Origin: Egibacteraceae bacterium
GTDB taxonomy: Bacteria; Actinomycetota; Nitriliruptoria; Euzebyales; Egibacteraceae
DNA length: 59,026 nt
Assembly (NCBI GenBank): GCA_035540635.1
Contig: DATLGH010000092.1
Location: forward strand, 1 to 59,026
Reading direction: 5' to 3'
Part shown: piece after piece, positions 8,298 to 16,744 of the stretch
Layout of the letters: every line of letters starts with the position of its first letter
Position numbering within the stretch: position 1 is the stretch's first letter
Notes under the pieces: generated by a model
What the model saw: the letters and a program-made list of their open reading frames with translations, nothing else
What the model was told of the DNA's origin: nothing
The model's database searches: none
Made by a program: the position numbers and the translations under genes

Positions 8298-9086
8298 GTG
8301 AGACGGGGTAAAGAAGTGGCAAAAGGTGTCGGCCTCGACGCGCCGGTCCTCCTCGTCGAGGACGACGACGGGATCGCCACGCCACTGGCCGCCGCCCTGC
8401 GCGGAGCGGGTTACCCCGTGGTGCGGACCGCGACCGGCGAGGCGGCGCTCGCCCGGGCGGCCGAGGGGGTCGCCGCGGTCGTGCTCGACCTCGGCCTGCC
8501 CGACATCGACGGCGTGGAGGTGTGCCGCCGGCTGCGGCAGGTGGCCCCGGGCGTGCCGGTGCTCATGCTGACCGCGCGGAGCACCGAGGCCGACGTCGTC
8601 GTGGGGCTCGACGCCGGCGCCGACGACTACGTCGCCAAGCCGTTCCGCCTCGCGGAGCTGCTCGCCCGGCTGCGGGCGCTGCTGCGCCGCTCCGCCGCAC
8701 CCGACGACCCCGCGCCGGTCGCCGCGCCCCCCGTGGTCCCGCGGTCCTCGCCGCTCACCGCGCCGCGGCCCGTCCCGCTCGTCGCTCAGGACGTCCGCGT
8801 CGACACCGCCGCGCGCCGGGCCTGGCGCGGCGACACGGAGCTCACCCTGGCGCCGAAGGAGTTCGACCTCCTCGCGCTGCTCGTCGCGGAGGCCGGCGCG
8901 GCCGTGACCCGCGAGCGCATCATGACCGAGGTCTGGGAGACCGACTGGTACGGCTCCACGAAGACGCTCGACATGCACGTGTCGTGGCTGCGGCGCAAGC
9001 TCGGTGACTCGGCGGGCCGGCCCCGCTACCTCACGACGGTCCGCGGGGTGGGGTTCCGCTTCGAGGCGCAGCCACCCCGGGCATGA
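8298..9086 (+). CDS. OmpR/PhoB-family response regulator (MprA-like)
   Basis: The protein has an N-terminal receiver domain (VLLVEDDDGIA, phospho-acceptor Asp64 in VVLDLGLPD, and the conserved Lys in DDYVAKPF). A Pro-rich linker of about 40 residues leads to a C-terminal winged-helix DNA-binding domain (LTLAPKEFDLLALL, then SWLRRKLGD and the TVRGVGFRF wing). It is the DNA-binding partner of the kinase whose ATG overlaps its stop by 4 nt (ATGA). The start is uncertain: GTG 8298 has GGAGGG 11 nt upstream, and ATG 8274 and GTG 8316 are alternatives. Divergence from an htrA-type gene points to envelope-stress control. Confidence 0.88.
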   Translation: MRRGKEVAKGVGLDAPVLLVEDDDGIATPLAAALRGAGYPVVRTATGEAALARAAEGVAAVVLDLGLPDIDGVEVCRRLRQVAPGVPVLMLTARSTEADVVVGLDAGADDYVAKPFRLAELLARLRALLRRSAAPDDPAPVAAPPVVPRSSPLTAPRPVPLVAQDVRVDTAARRAWRGDTELTLAPKEFDLLALLVAEAGAAVTRERIMTEVWETDWYGSTKTLDMHVSWLRRKLGDSAGRPRYLTTVRGVGFRFEAQPPRA

Positions 9087-10495
9087 GGCGGCGGCTGCTG
9101 CTGTCGACGCTTACCGCCGTCGTCGCGGCGGTGCTGCTCCTCGGCGCGCCCCTCGCGGGAGCAGTGCGCGGCCTTCTCATCGGTCAGGCCCTCGACGAGC
9201 TCGAGCAGCTCGCGCAGAGCGCCGGGGTCGTTCTCGACGAGCAGGCCGCGCTTCCGGCCGACCTCGGGCTGCTCGTCCTCGCCGAGAGCACCGGGACCCG
9301 CCTTGCCCTGCTCACGGGTGACGGGCGGGTGCTCGTCGACAGCGGGGGGGCGCCGCGGGGCGCGATCGCCTCCGGCCCCGACGTCGCCCGGGCGGCGCAG
9401 GGCCGGGTCGGCCGGGCGCGCGGCGCGGGGCTCCTCAGCGTCGCCGTCCCGGTCGAGCGTGCCGGTCAGGCGCTCATCCTGCGGGCCACCGCCGACGACG
9501 CGCCGCTGCGGCGGGCGGTGCGCCGGTCCTGGCTGCAGATCGCCGGCCTGGCCGCGACCGCCCTCGCGGTCGGGGCGCTGCTCGCCATCTGGCAGGGGCG
9601 GCGCCTGGCCGTGCCGCTCGAGGACCTCGCCGCATCAGCCCGCCGGCTCGGCGAGGGGGACTTCTCCGCCCGCGCGCCCCGCAGCGGACTGCCGGAGCCC
9701 GACGACGTGGCGAGCGCACTCGACCGGACGGCCGACCGGCTGGCGGCGATGCTCGAGCGCAGCCGGTCCTTCAGCGCCGACGCCTCCCACCAGCTGCGCA
9801 CCCCGCTGACCGCGCTGCGCCTCCACCTCGAAGCGCTCGAGGCGCTCGTCGGCGTCGCTGCGCGCGATGGCGCCGCCGCGGGGGACGGCGCCGCTCGGCT
9901 CGTCACGGCGGCGATCGCCGAGGCGGACCGTCTGGAGGCGACGATCGAGGAGCTGCTCGCGCTGGCGGCCGCGCCGGCCGGCGGCGAGCGCCTCGACCTC
10001 GGCAGGCTCGTCGCCGACCGGCTCGACGCCTGGCAGGCCCTCGCCCGGGCTCAGGGCCGCGGGGTGGTCGTCGAGCAGGGACCGGCGCCGGCGGTGCGGG
10101 CGCGTGAGGCGGCGATCGGCCAGTGCCTGCAGGTCCTGCTCGACAACGCGCTCGCCCACGGGCGGGGCACGATCACCGTGGTCGTCGACGCGGTGGGGCG
10201 CGGCGCCGGTGAGGGTGGAGGGGGCGAGGAGTGGGCCGGGGCGCGGCTGTGCGTGGTCGACGAGGGACCGGGACCGGCCCCGCGGATAGCCGCGCAGCTC
10301 GAGGGGGGTGGCGGCACGTCGGGGCGCGGGCTCGCCCTCGCCCGCTCGCTCGTGGAGGCCGAGGGCGGGAGGCTGCGCTTCCACCGGGCGGGCGGCACGA
10401 CGATGGTGTGTCTGCTGCTGCCCGCCGAGCCCGCCGACGCGCCGGTCGGGGAAGCCGGGGGTTACGCCGGCGCTCCCCTACAATCCGACCCATGA
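9083..10495 (+). CDS. Sensor histidine kinase (MprB-like)
   Basis: This 470-residue membrane kinase has a first transmembrane helix at about 8-28, an extracytoplasmic sensor of about 120 residues, a second helix at about 151-170, a HAMP region, a dimerisation/phospho-acceptor domain and an ATPase domain. His236 lies in FSADASHQLRTPLTALR; the N-box is LLDNALAHG; the G-rich loop is GGGGTSGRGLALAR. The ATPase domain is compact and the second G-box is reduced to GPGPAPR. The gene overlaps the regulator by 4 nt and the next gene by 4 nt, so the three are translationally coupled. Confidence 0.9.
   Translation: MRRRLLLSTLTAVVAAVLLLGAPLAGAVRGLLIGQALDELEQLAQSAGVVLDEQAALPADLGLLVLAESTGTRLALLTGDGRVLVDSGGAPRGAIASGPDVARAAQGRVGRARGAGLLSVAVPVERAGQALILRATADDAPLRRAVRRSWLQIAGLAATALAVGALLAIWQGRRLAVPLEDLAASARRLGEGDFSARAPRSGLPEPDDVASALDRTADRLAAMLERSRSFSADASHQLRTPLTALRLHLEALEALVGVAARDGAAAGDGAARLVTAAIAEADRLEATIEELLALAAAPAGGERLDLGRLVADRLDAWQALARAQGRGVVVEQGPAPAVRAREAAIGQCLQVLLDNALAHGRGTITVVVDAVGRGAGEGGGGEEWAGARLCVVDEGPGPAPRIAAQLEGGGGTSGRGLALARSLVEAEGGRLRFHRAGGTTMVCLLLPAEPADAPVGEAGGYAGAPLQSDP
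10479..10484 (+). promoter_or_regulatory. -10 element (TACAAT) inside the kinase end, for the lipoprotein gene
   Basis: TACAAT ends 7 nt before the ATG at 10492. It would give a leaderless transcript of the lipoprotein gene in addition to read-through from the operon. Confidence 0.5.
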
Positions 10496-11172
10496 GGCTC
10501 CGCCGCTGGAGGATGCCTGCCACGGTGCTCGTCGCGGTGCTCGGCACGGTGGCGGCGGCGTGCCAGCCGGTGGAGGACTTCGACGACCTCGGTGACGCCC
10601 CCGACAGCGAAGCGCCCGCCGAGGAGCCCGACCGCCGGGGGGCGCCTCACGTCGCGCTGCCCACGACCCTCGCCGAGACGCTCGAGCGGGGCGAGGACGA
10701 GGCCGTGCAATGGCAGAACGGCGCCCGGCTGGCGGAGGTCGTCGTCGACGTGACCGACGACGGCGGTCTCGCCGAGGGCCGCCTCATCTACCTCGCACCC
10801 GACGCCGACCGGATCCTCACGGTGAGCATCACGCGGGAGGGTGTCAGGCGGGACCGCCCGACCCTCGAGACGCTCGGGCTGCCCCCGATCCCCGGGCCCG
10901 CCGTCGAGGACCTGCCGCAGCTGCCGGCGGCGACGCGTGAGCCGGCCGACCTCGCCGCCGCCGCCGCCGAGGCGTTCGCGGAGTGCGGCGTGGAGGGTCG
11001 CCCGGCCACCGTCTACTACGCGACCGGCGCCCCCGTCGCCTGGAACGCCGACACGGGGCGGTGGGCCACGCCGCTCGAGTGGACCGCCACCGTCACCACC
11101 GAGGAGGGCGCGGGGGCCGTCCTTGACCCGGTGCACGCCACGGTCATCGACTGCCTGGCCGGGCCGGGCTGA
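10492..11172 (+). CDS. Exported lipoprotein linked to the two-component operon
   Basis: The 226-residue protein has a basic N-terminus (MRLRRWRM), a hydrophobic segment and a lipobox ending at Cys24 (TVAAACQP), so it should be lipid-anchored outside the membrane. An acidic linker (DDLGDAPDSEAPAEEPD) leads to a domain of about 170 residues with no family I recognise; an isolated Cys in AFAECGVEG and one in VIDCLAG near the C-terminus could pair. The ATGA overlap with the kinase stop and the internal -10 element suggest it works with the sensor, perhaps as an accessory or output protein. I do not assign a function. Confidence 0.75.
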   Translation: MRLRRWRMPATVLVAVLGTVAAACQPVEDFDDLGDAPDSEAPAEEPDRRGAPHVALPTTLAETLERGEDEAVQWQNGARLAEVVVDVTDDGGLAEGRLIYLAPDADRILTVSITREGVRRDRPTLETLGLPPIPGPAVEDLPQLPAATREPADLAAAAAEAFAECGVEGRPATVYYATGAPVAWNADTGRWATPLEWTATVTTEEGAGAVLDPVHATVIDCLAGPG

Positions 11173-11180
11173 GCGCGGCG

Positions 11181-12530
11181 TCAGGCCAGCCGCTTCCAGG
11201 TGTCGAGCGCTGCCGCGAAGCGCTCCCGCTTGGCCGGGTCCTGCACCCCCTGGCCTTCGGCGGTGGCGTTGACGAGAACGCCGAGCTTGCCCGCGTGGGC
11301 GTTGCGGTGGATCACCTGCGCGGCCTCGGCGGCACCCTCGAGGGGGTAGGTCCTCGTGAGGATCGGGTGGATCATGCCGAGGTCGACGAGCCGGTTGGCC
11401 TCCCACGCCTCCTTGTAGTTCGCGAAGTGGCTCGCGACCACCCGCTTGAGGTTCATCCAGAGGTAGCGGTTGTCGTACTCGTGGACGTACCCCGAGGTCG
11501 ACGCGCAGGTGACGATCGTGCCCCCGCGGCGGGTGACGAAGACGCTCGCGCCGAAGGTCGCCCGGCCGGGGTGCTCGAAGACGATGTCGGGGTCCTCGCC
11601 GCCGGTCAGCTCCCGGATCCTCTTGCCGAACCGTCGCCACTCGCGGGGCTCCTGGCGGTCCCCGTCCCAGAAGGCATAGCCCTCGGCCTGGCGGTCGATC
11701 ACGCGCTCGACGCCGAGCGACCGGAGGAGCTCGACCTTCTCGGGACTCGACACGACGCACACGGGGATGGCGCCGCCGTTCTGGACGAGCTGCGTGGCGA
11801 AGCCGCCCAGTCCCCCGGTCGCGCCCCAGATGAGGACGATGTCGCCCTGCTTCATGCGGGCGGCGTTGCGTCCCACGAGCATGCGGTAGCTCGTCGCGAG
11901 CGTGAGCGACAGGCAGGCCGCCTCCTCCCAGGTGAGGTGCGTGGGCATCGGCATGAGCTGGTTGCCCTTCACGAGGGCGAGCTCGGCCATGCCGCCGAAG
12001 TTCGTCTCGAAGCCCCAGATCCGCTGCCGGGCGTCGAGCATCGAGTCGTCGTGGCCCTCGGGGCCCTCCATGTCGACGGCGTTGCAGTGCACGGTGACGC
12101 GGTCACCGGGTCTCCAGCGGGTCACCCCCGGGCCGGTGCGCACGACGACGCCGGCGGCGTCGGACCCGACGATGTGGTGGTCGAGGTCGTGACGGCGGCC
12201 GAGGTCGGACTCGCGTCCGAAGCGCTCGAGGAACACGAACGTCGGCAGGGGTTCGAAGATCGACGTCCACACGGTGTTGAAGTTCAGCGCCGAGGCCATC
12301 GGGGCGATGAGCACCTCGTTCGGCCCGAGGGGAGGGATCGGGACGACGTCGACGTGCAGAGACTCGCGCGGGTCCTTGTCGTGCGTCGCGAGGCCGGCGA
12401 ACCGCTCGACTTCGCTCTTGCGGACCACCGCCGCTCGCATCTGCCCGGGCAGGGGCAGGGCGGCGACCTCGGCCGGGTCGACGTCGGGTGCAAGTGCCGC
12501 GTCGAGCAGGGCGCCCAGGGGCTCGGCCAT
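11181..12530 (-). CDS. ccr: Crotonyl-CoA carboxylase/reductase
   Basis: This enzyme reductively carboxylates crotonyl-CoA to ethylmalonyl-CoA with NADPH and CO2, in the ethylmalonyl-CoA pathway or for polyketide extender units. The 449-residue length is typical. It is an MDR-family enzyme with the nucleotide-binding motif IWGATGGLGGFA. The CO2-pocket residues known for this family appear in place: Asn in SALNFNTVW (83/85), Phe174-Glu175 in IWGFETNFGG, and His368 in VASHFANYKEA. Plain crotonyl-CoA or quinone reductases lack this set. The ATG is preceded by a strong purine-rich Shine-Dalgarno (GGAGGGAG). It is convergent with the lipoprotein gene, 8 bp apart. Confidence 0.93.
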   Translation of the reverse strand: MAEPLGALLDAALAPDVDPAEVAALPLPGQMRAAVVRKSEVERFAGLATHDKDPRESLHVDVVPIPPLGPNEVLIAPMASALNFNTVWTSIFEPLPTFVFLERFGRESDLGRRHDLDHHIVGSDAAGVVVRTGPGVTRWRPGDRVTVHCNAVDMEGPEGHDDSMLDARQRIWGFETNFGGMAELALVKGNQLMPMPTHLTWEEAACLSLTLATSYRMLVGRNAARMKQGDIVLIWGATGGLGGFATQLVQNGGAIPVCVVSSPEKVELLRSLGVERVIDRQAEGYAFWDGDRQEPREWRRFGKRIRELTGGEDPDIVFEHPGRATFGASVFVTRRGGTIVTCASTSGYVHEYDNRYLWMNLKRVVASHFANYKEAWEANRLVDLGMIHPILTRTYPLEGAAEAAQVIHRNAHAGKLGVLVNATAEGQGVQDPAKRERFAAALDTWKRLA

Positions 12531-12646
12531 GCTCTCCCTCCTTCGTCTCGGCGGCGGGCCGGTCGAGGGGGCAGGGTATTCGCACGCGGCCGGACGGCCA
12601 ACCCGCGCGCCGGTTCGCCGCCGCCCTCGCGGGTACCTCTACGGCA

Positions 12647-13477
12647 GTGGCCGGGACCGATCGCACAGAGGTGGTGTCGGACCGTGCCGCGGACGTCCGC
12701 TCCCGCCTGCCACCGACCCTGCGTGACGTCATCGAGGGGGCTGCCCGCCACCAGGTCCCCGTCCTCGCGGGCGGGCTGGCCTTCTTCGGGCTGCTCTCCC
12801 TCGCCCCGGCCGTCGGCGTCGGTCTCGGGCTGCTGCGGCTGCTCGCACCCGACGCGATGATCAGCGCGCTCGTCGACGGGTTGCGGCAGAGCTTCCCCGA
12901 CACCCTCGGGCTCGGTGTCCTCCTCGAGCAGATGGACGAACGCGCCGGCCGCTACGCCGGCGTCGGGCTGCTCGTGATGCTCTGGCCGGCCACCACGCTC
13001 GCGAGCGGTTGGAAGCGGGCGCTCGACGCGGTCTGCGAGCACGCCACGGAGCCGGCCGTGCGGGGGGTGCTCGGCCGGCTGAAGGGCGTCGCGATCGGCT
13101 TCGTGCTGCTCGCCGGGATGCTCGTCCTGCTCGGCGTCGCGGTCGCCGGGACGACGTTCCTCGGCAACCGCGCGGCGGTGTTCGCCATGGTCGCCGTGGC
13201 GGCGGTGGTCCTGCAGTTCGGCTTCGCGCTGCTCGTCTACCGGGTGCTGCCACCCGAGGCGCCGGCCTGGTCGGCGTTGCGGCCGGGAGCGGCCTGGTCG
13301 ACGCTCGGGGTCTGCATCGTGACCGTCGCGCTGGCGGTCGCGCTCACGGCCGCCGAGCAGTTCGCGCAGCAGTACCCGCCGACGCTGTCGACCGCCGTCG
13401 TGCTCGGCCTTTGGCTGTACGGGGCCAACCTCAGCCTCCTGCTGGGCGCGGAGCTCAACACCGCCCGCCAGCGCTAG
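12647..13477 (+). CDS. YihY/BrkB-family membrane protein
   Basis: The protein has about 276 residues and six hydrophobic segments, starting at VPVLAGGLAFFGLLSLAP and ending with TAVVLGLWLYGANLSLLLGAELN. The first segment and the final (Y)GANLSLLLGAELN motif are typical of the YihY/BrkB family of inner-membrane proteins (once annotated as ribonuclease BN), whose function is unsettled. The open frame extends upstream over the start of ccr, but those residues look non-coding. GTG 12647 is a tentative start; GTG 12671 or 12674 are alternatives, and none has a clear Shine-Dalgarno. Confidence 0.8.
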   Translation: MAGTDRTEVVSDRAADVRSRLPPTLRDVIEGAARHQVPVLAGGLAFFGLLSLAPAVGVGLGLLRLLAPDAMISALVDGLRQSFPDTLGLGVLLEQMDERAGRYAGVGLLVMLWPATTLASGWKRALDAVCEHATEPAVRGVLGRLKGVAIGFVLLAGMLVLLGVAVAGTTFLGNRAAVFAMVAVAAVVLQFGFALLVYRVLPPEAPAWSALRPGAAWSTLGVCIVTVALAVALTAAEQFAQQYPPTLSTAVVLGLWLYGANLSLLLGAELNTARQR

Positions 13478-13495
13478 GTGAGCCGGTGCGCCAAA

Positions 13496-13567
13496 CGGCC
13501 CTCACCCGTACCCGGTCCCCGTCTTCCCTTCCCCTTGGAAGACGGTCCGTGGTCGTCGTGAGGGCCG
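13496..13567. terminator. Nested inverted repeat after the BrkB-family gene, probable terminator
   Basis: CGGCCCTCAC (13496-13505) pairs with GTGAGGGCCG (13558-13567). Inside it, CCGTCTTCC (13519-13527) pairs with GGAAGACGG (13537-13545) around a 9-nt loop. It begins 18 bp after the stop codon in a convergent gap. It has no U-tract, so termination is inferred from position and stem strength. Confidence 0.6.
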
Positions 13568-13615
13568 CTTGACGACGGCGACGATACGGTCGCCGGGAAA
13601 GCACCGTCAACCGCG

Positions 13616-13777
13616 TCGTCCACAGGCTTTTCCCCACCTTGTGGACGCAGGCACGACAGCCTGCGAAAACGGTGGACGGGTTGGGGAGAGGCCTGTGGAC
13701 ACGCGCGGGACGGGGAAGATTTTCTCGTCGGGAAAGCGGGCTGACCAGCGCGGACACCGAGGAGAGGCTGTGGATCG
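13616..13777. other. Cluster of DnaA-box-like 9-mers in a 333-bp convergent gap
   Basis: The gap 13,478-13,810 has no credible gene. Its right half holds TCGTCCACA (13616-13624) and, on the opposite strand, GCGTCCACA (13640-13648), GTGTCCACA (13694-13702) and CGATCCACA (13769-13777). These are one or two mismatches from the actinobacterial (TTGTCCACA) or general (TTATCCACA) DnaA box. Two similar A/T-rich patches occur here (AGATTTTCTCGTCGGG near 13717 and AGATTTTTCTCGACGGG near 13780), plus a small hairpin, GCAGGC/GCCTGC (13647-13664). Neighbouring genes are not those of a typical oriC, so a DnaA-titrating or regulatory site is as likely as an origin. Confidence 0.4.
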
Positions 13778-13810
13778 CAGATTTTTCTCGACGGGCCGTG
13801 GGCGCGCCGG

Positions 13811-15055
13811 TCAGTCCACGTCGAGCTCGGCCGCCGCCATGCGGACGAGCCAGCGGCTGGGGTCGCGCAGCTCCTCGCCGGTGGGCAGGTGGGCGGGTTC
13901 GCGCCAGGCCCGGTCGAGCCCCTCCTGGCCCCGCGCCGCGAGGACGGCCTCGCAGAACCCCCGGCCGAGCCGCAGGTCGCGGGGCTGCAGGTCGAGCCCG
14001 ATGAGCTGCTCGAGGAAGCGCTCGCCGGGGCCCTTGGCTGCCCGCCTGCGGCTGATCGCCTCCTCGATGCGGGGCAGGGCCGTGAGCTTGTCGCCGGCTG
14101 CCGCCGCCACGACCGTCGAGACCCATCCCTCGGTGAACGCCACGAGTGCCTGGAGCCGTTCGAGGGTGGCGCGCTGCGCAGAGGTGGGCTCGACCGCGAA
14201 GGCGTCGGGGCGCCCGAGCGCCTCCCGCAACGCCTCGGGGTCGAGCGGGTTGGCCGCGCCGGGCGCCATGCCGAGCTGGCCGAGCTGGTCCATGAGCCGC
14301 CCGGGGTCGAGGTCGGCTTCGGAGGCGAACCGCTTGATGAGCTCGGCGACGTGCCCGCGCAGCCACCGCACGCCGGCGAACTGGCGGCGGTGGGCGGACT
14401 CGCGGAGCGCGAGCCAGTAGGTGAACTCGGTTCGGTCGAACCCGTAGTCGCGGGCGAAGCGGTCGGCCGTGTCGCCGACGGTGCCGATGGTGCGGGGGTC
14501 GAGGGTCGGCACGCCGAGGTCGTACGTGCCGAGCAGCTGAGCCGCGAGATGGCCGGCCACCGTGCCGATCTGCACGCCGTAGAGCATCGCGCCCATGGAG
14601 CCCAGGGCCTGGCCCATGGCCCCGGCCATGGCGTCGAACTCCTCGGGGAGCGACTTCGTGAGGGCGCTGCCCATGCCGGCCGCCAAGGGCTCGACGTACA
14701 CCCCCAGGCCCGCGCTGGAGCAGGCCAGCCGCACCCACTCTCCCCGGCTCAGCGCGCGCACCGGGCCGTCGACCTGCGGCAGGTCGGTGACCTGGTCGAG
14801 CCACAGCTCGGCGACGTCGGCGGCGCGCCGGAGCTCCTCCCCCTCGTGCGCCGCGCCGCCGGTCGCGCCGGCGCCGGAGGGCAGCCGCCCGGCCGGGGCG
14901 CCGCCGCTCGGCTCGGCGACCGCGAGGGCCGTCTGGCTCGCGAGGTCCCAGTTGACCGGCCCGCCGCGCCAGGACATCACCTTGGCGAGCTCCCGGAACA
15001 GCGGCACGTTCTCGAACATGCGCGGATCGAAACCGCCGGAGAAGGGGTCCGTCAT
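13811..15055 (-). CDS. Zinc-dependent metalloprotease-like protein (DUF2342, F420-associated family)
   Basis: The 414-residue actinobacterial protein starts MTDPFSGGFDPRMFENVP, with AGGA upstream of ATG 15055. The core has the family motif LRESAHRRQFAGVRWLR around residue 215, an HExxH-like arrangement read as E-S-A-H in this family, followed by helical segments. Members are annotated as zinc-dependent metalloproteases or as coenzyme-F420-biosynthesis-associated proteins on phylogenetic-profile grounds; biochemical function is not established. The N-terminal linker (about residues 45-70) is Gly/Ala-rich. It is divergent from the epimerase-like gene. Confidence 0.75.
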   Translation of the reverse strand: MTDPFSGGFDPRMFENVPLFRELAKVMSWRGGPVNWDLASQTALAVAEPSGGAPAGRLPSGAGATGGAAHEGEELRRAADVAELWLDQVTDLPQVDGPVRALSRGEWVRLACSSAGLGVYVEPLAAGMGSALTKSLPEEFDAMAGAMGQALGSMGAMLYGVQIGTVAGHLAAQLLGTYDLGVPTLDPRTIGTVGDTADRFARDYGFDRTEFTYWLALRESAHRRQFAGVRWLRGHVAELIKRFASEADLDPGRLMDQLGQLGMAPGAANPLDPEALREALGRPDAFAVEPTSAQRATLERLQALVAFTEGWVSTVVAAAAGDKLTALPRIEEAISRRRAAKGPGERFLEQLIGLDLQPRDLRLGRGFCEAVLAARGQEGLDRAWREPAHLPTGEELRDPSRWLVRMAAAELDVD

Positions 15056-15165
15056 CACGGTCCTGCCTGTGGCGTGGGCGCACACCCGCCGACTCGGTGG
15101 GTGCTCGGGGACGCTGCCATGGTAGACGTGTACCGTTCAGAGTGGTCAGGAGGTCCCGAGTCTCC

Positions 15166-16209
15166 ATGAGCACGGTCGCCGTCACCGGCGCGAACAGCCC
15201 GGTCGGTCGGGCCCTCGTCGCCCGTCTCGACGCGGCGCGGTCGGTGACCCGCGTGGTGGCCGTCGACCTCGACGAGCCCGACATGCCCGCCGCCAAGCTC
15301 GAGTTCCGCACCGCCGACGTGCGTGACCCGCTCCTGCCGAACGCGCTGGCGGGCGCCGACGTCGTGGTGAACCTCGCGGGACGGGCGGGCTCGACGCGCG
15401 ACGAGGACACGATGTTCGCGCGCACGGTCAACGGCACGCGCAACATGCTCGCGGCGGCCGCCAAGGTCGGGGCCACGAAGGTCGTGCACCTGTCGAGCGC
15501 TGCCATCTACGGCGCGCATCCGGACAACCTCGTGCCCTTGCCGGAGTCCGCACCGCTGCGGGCCAACCCCGACTTCGGGTACGGCTACCAGCAGCTGCTC
15601 GCCGAGGAGCTGGTGGCGGAGTGGGCCGCGGGGCACCCCGACGCGACGGTGACCGTGCTCCGCCCGGCGCCCATGCTCGGACCCGGCGTCGACGGCTTCC
15701 TCGCGCGGCAGCTCGAGTGCCTGCGGCTGCCGCTCGTGCGCGGCCACGCCCCGCCCCGCCAGTTCGTCCACGTCGAGGACGTCGCCGCCGCGCTCGCGCT
15801 CGCGGTCACCGCCGACCTGCCGGGGCCCTACAACGTCGCGGCCGACGGCTGGCTGGCCGCGGAGGAGCTGCTCGGGCTGCTCGGCCGCAAACCGGTCGTC
15901 GTGCCCGAGGCGGTCGCGTTCACCACGGCCGAGCAGCTGTGGGCCCGCGGCCTGTCCGAGCTGCCTGCGGGAGCGGTCCACTACGTCATGCATCCGGTCG
16001 TGCTCGACACCGACCGGCTGCACGAGCAGGGTTGGGCGCCCACGCGGTCGAACCGGGAGATCATCCGCGAGTTCGCCGACGCCCACCGCCCCTACCTCAC
16101 CCTCGGGCGGGTCAGGCTCCGCCGCCGTCAGCTAGGGTTCGGGCTCGTCGCGATCCTGGCACTGCTCGGTGGGCTGCTCACCTTCCGTCGGTCCCGCCGC
16201 TCCCTGTAG
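15166..16209 (+). CDS. NAD-dependent epimerase/dehydratase family protein with a C-terminal membrane helix
   Basis: The 347-residue short-chain dehydrogenase-type protein has an N-terminal Rossmann motif (VAVTGANSPVGRAL) and a conserved acidic residue after strand 2. HLSSAAIYG corresponds to the catalytic Ser region, and the catalytic Tyr-x3-Lys appears as YGYQQLL, with Gln where Lys is expected. A C-terminal helix (LGFGLVAILALLGGLL) followed by a basic tail would anchor it in the membrane. The Lys-to-Gln change suggests altered or lost oxidoreductase chemistry. ATG 15166 has AGGAGG at 15148-15153, a wide spacing of 12 nt. The substrate is unknown. Confidence 0.8.
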   Translation: MSTVAVTGANSPVGRALVARLDAARSVTRVVAVDLDEPDMPAAKLEFRTADVRDPLLPNALAGADVVVNLAGRAGSTRDEDTMFARTVNGTRNMLAAAAKVGATKVVHLSSAAIYGAHPDNLVPLPESAPLRANPDFGYGYQQLLAEELVAEWAAGHPDATVTVLRPAPMLGPGVDGFLARQLECLRLPLVRGHAPPRQFVHVEDVAAALALAVTADLPGPYNVAADGWLAAEELLGLLGRKPVVVPEAVAFTTAEQLWARGLSELPAGAVHYVMHPVVLDTDRLHEQGWAPTRSNREIIREFADAHRPYLTLGRVRLRRRQLGFGLVAILALLGGLLTFRRSRRSL

Positions 16210-16225
16210 CGCAAAGGAGGACCCC

Positions 16226-16687
16226 ATGTCCCAGCCGCCGCAGACCCCCCCACCTCCGCCCTGGGACGGAGGCGGCTCCTCGCCCGGCGGGCAGGCGACC
16301 TGGGACGCCCCCTCCGCGCCCCCGCCCCAGCGGGGTTCCAACGGGGTGGCCATCGCCTCGCTCGTGTGCGGGATCATCGCGCTGCTGCTCAGCTGGATCC
16401 CGCTCATCAACGTGCTCGCGCTCATCCTCGCCATCGTCGCCGTGGTCACCGGCGTCATGGGCATCCGCCGTGCGAACCAGCCCGGCGTCGGTCAGAAGGG
16501 GCTGGCGATCGGAGGTCTCGTCACCGGGATCCTCGGGGCCCTCCTGTCGGTGGCCATCCTCCTCGCCGTCTTCGCGGCCTTCTCCGATCCGCAGTTCCGC
16601 GAGCCGTTCGAGCGTCTCATGGAGGGGGAGGACCCGGAGCGGGTCATCGAGGACCTCGAGCGCCAGCTGGAGGACGAGCAGCGGTAG
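16226..16687 (+). CDS. DUF4190 small membrane protein
   Basis: The 153-residue protein has a Pro/Gly-rich cytoplasmic N-terminus of about 45 residues, two membrane segments (GVAIASLVCGIIALLLSWIP through LALILAIVAVVTGVMG, and GLAIGGLVTGILGALLSVAI) and an acidic C-terminal tail. The GVAIASLVCGI and KGLAIGGLVTGI motifs are typical of DUF4190 proteins, common in actinobacteria and without a known function. A strong AAAGGAGG (16213-16220) sets the ATG. It lies 16 bp after the epimerase-like gene, probably in the same transcript. Confidence 0.85.
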   Translation: MSQPPQTPPPPPWDGGGSSPGGQATWDAPSAPPPQRGSNGVAIASLVCGIIALLLSWIPLINVLALILAIVAVVTGVMGIRRANQPGVGQKGLAIGGLVTGILGALLSVAILLAVFAAFSDPQFREPFERLMEGEDPERVIEDLERQLEDEQR

Positions 16688-16744
16688 GTCTGCGCCGGGG
16701 CTTGTTCACGCCGGCTCGCCGAGCCCGCCTGTTGCGAAGCCGTG

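Noticed and set aside
12488-12646. N-terminal extension of the BrkB-family protein
   Set aside because: The residues are Arg/Pro-rich without conservation signs and overlap the start of ccr.
13478-13810. Chromosomal oriC
   Set aside because: DnaA-box-like 9-mers are present but dnaA, dnaN, rpmH or parAB are not nearby; kept only as a DnaA-related finding.
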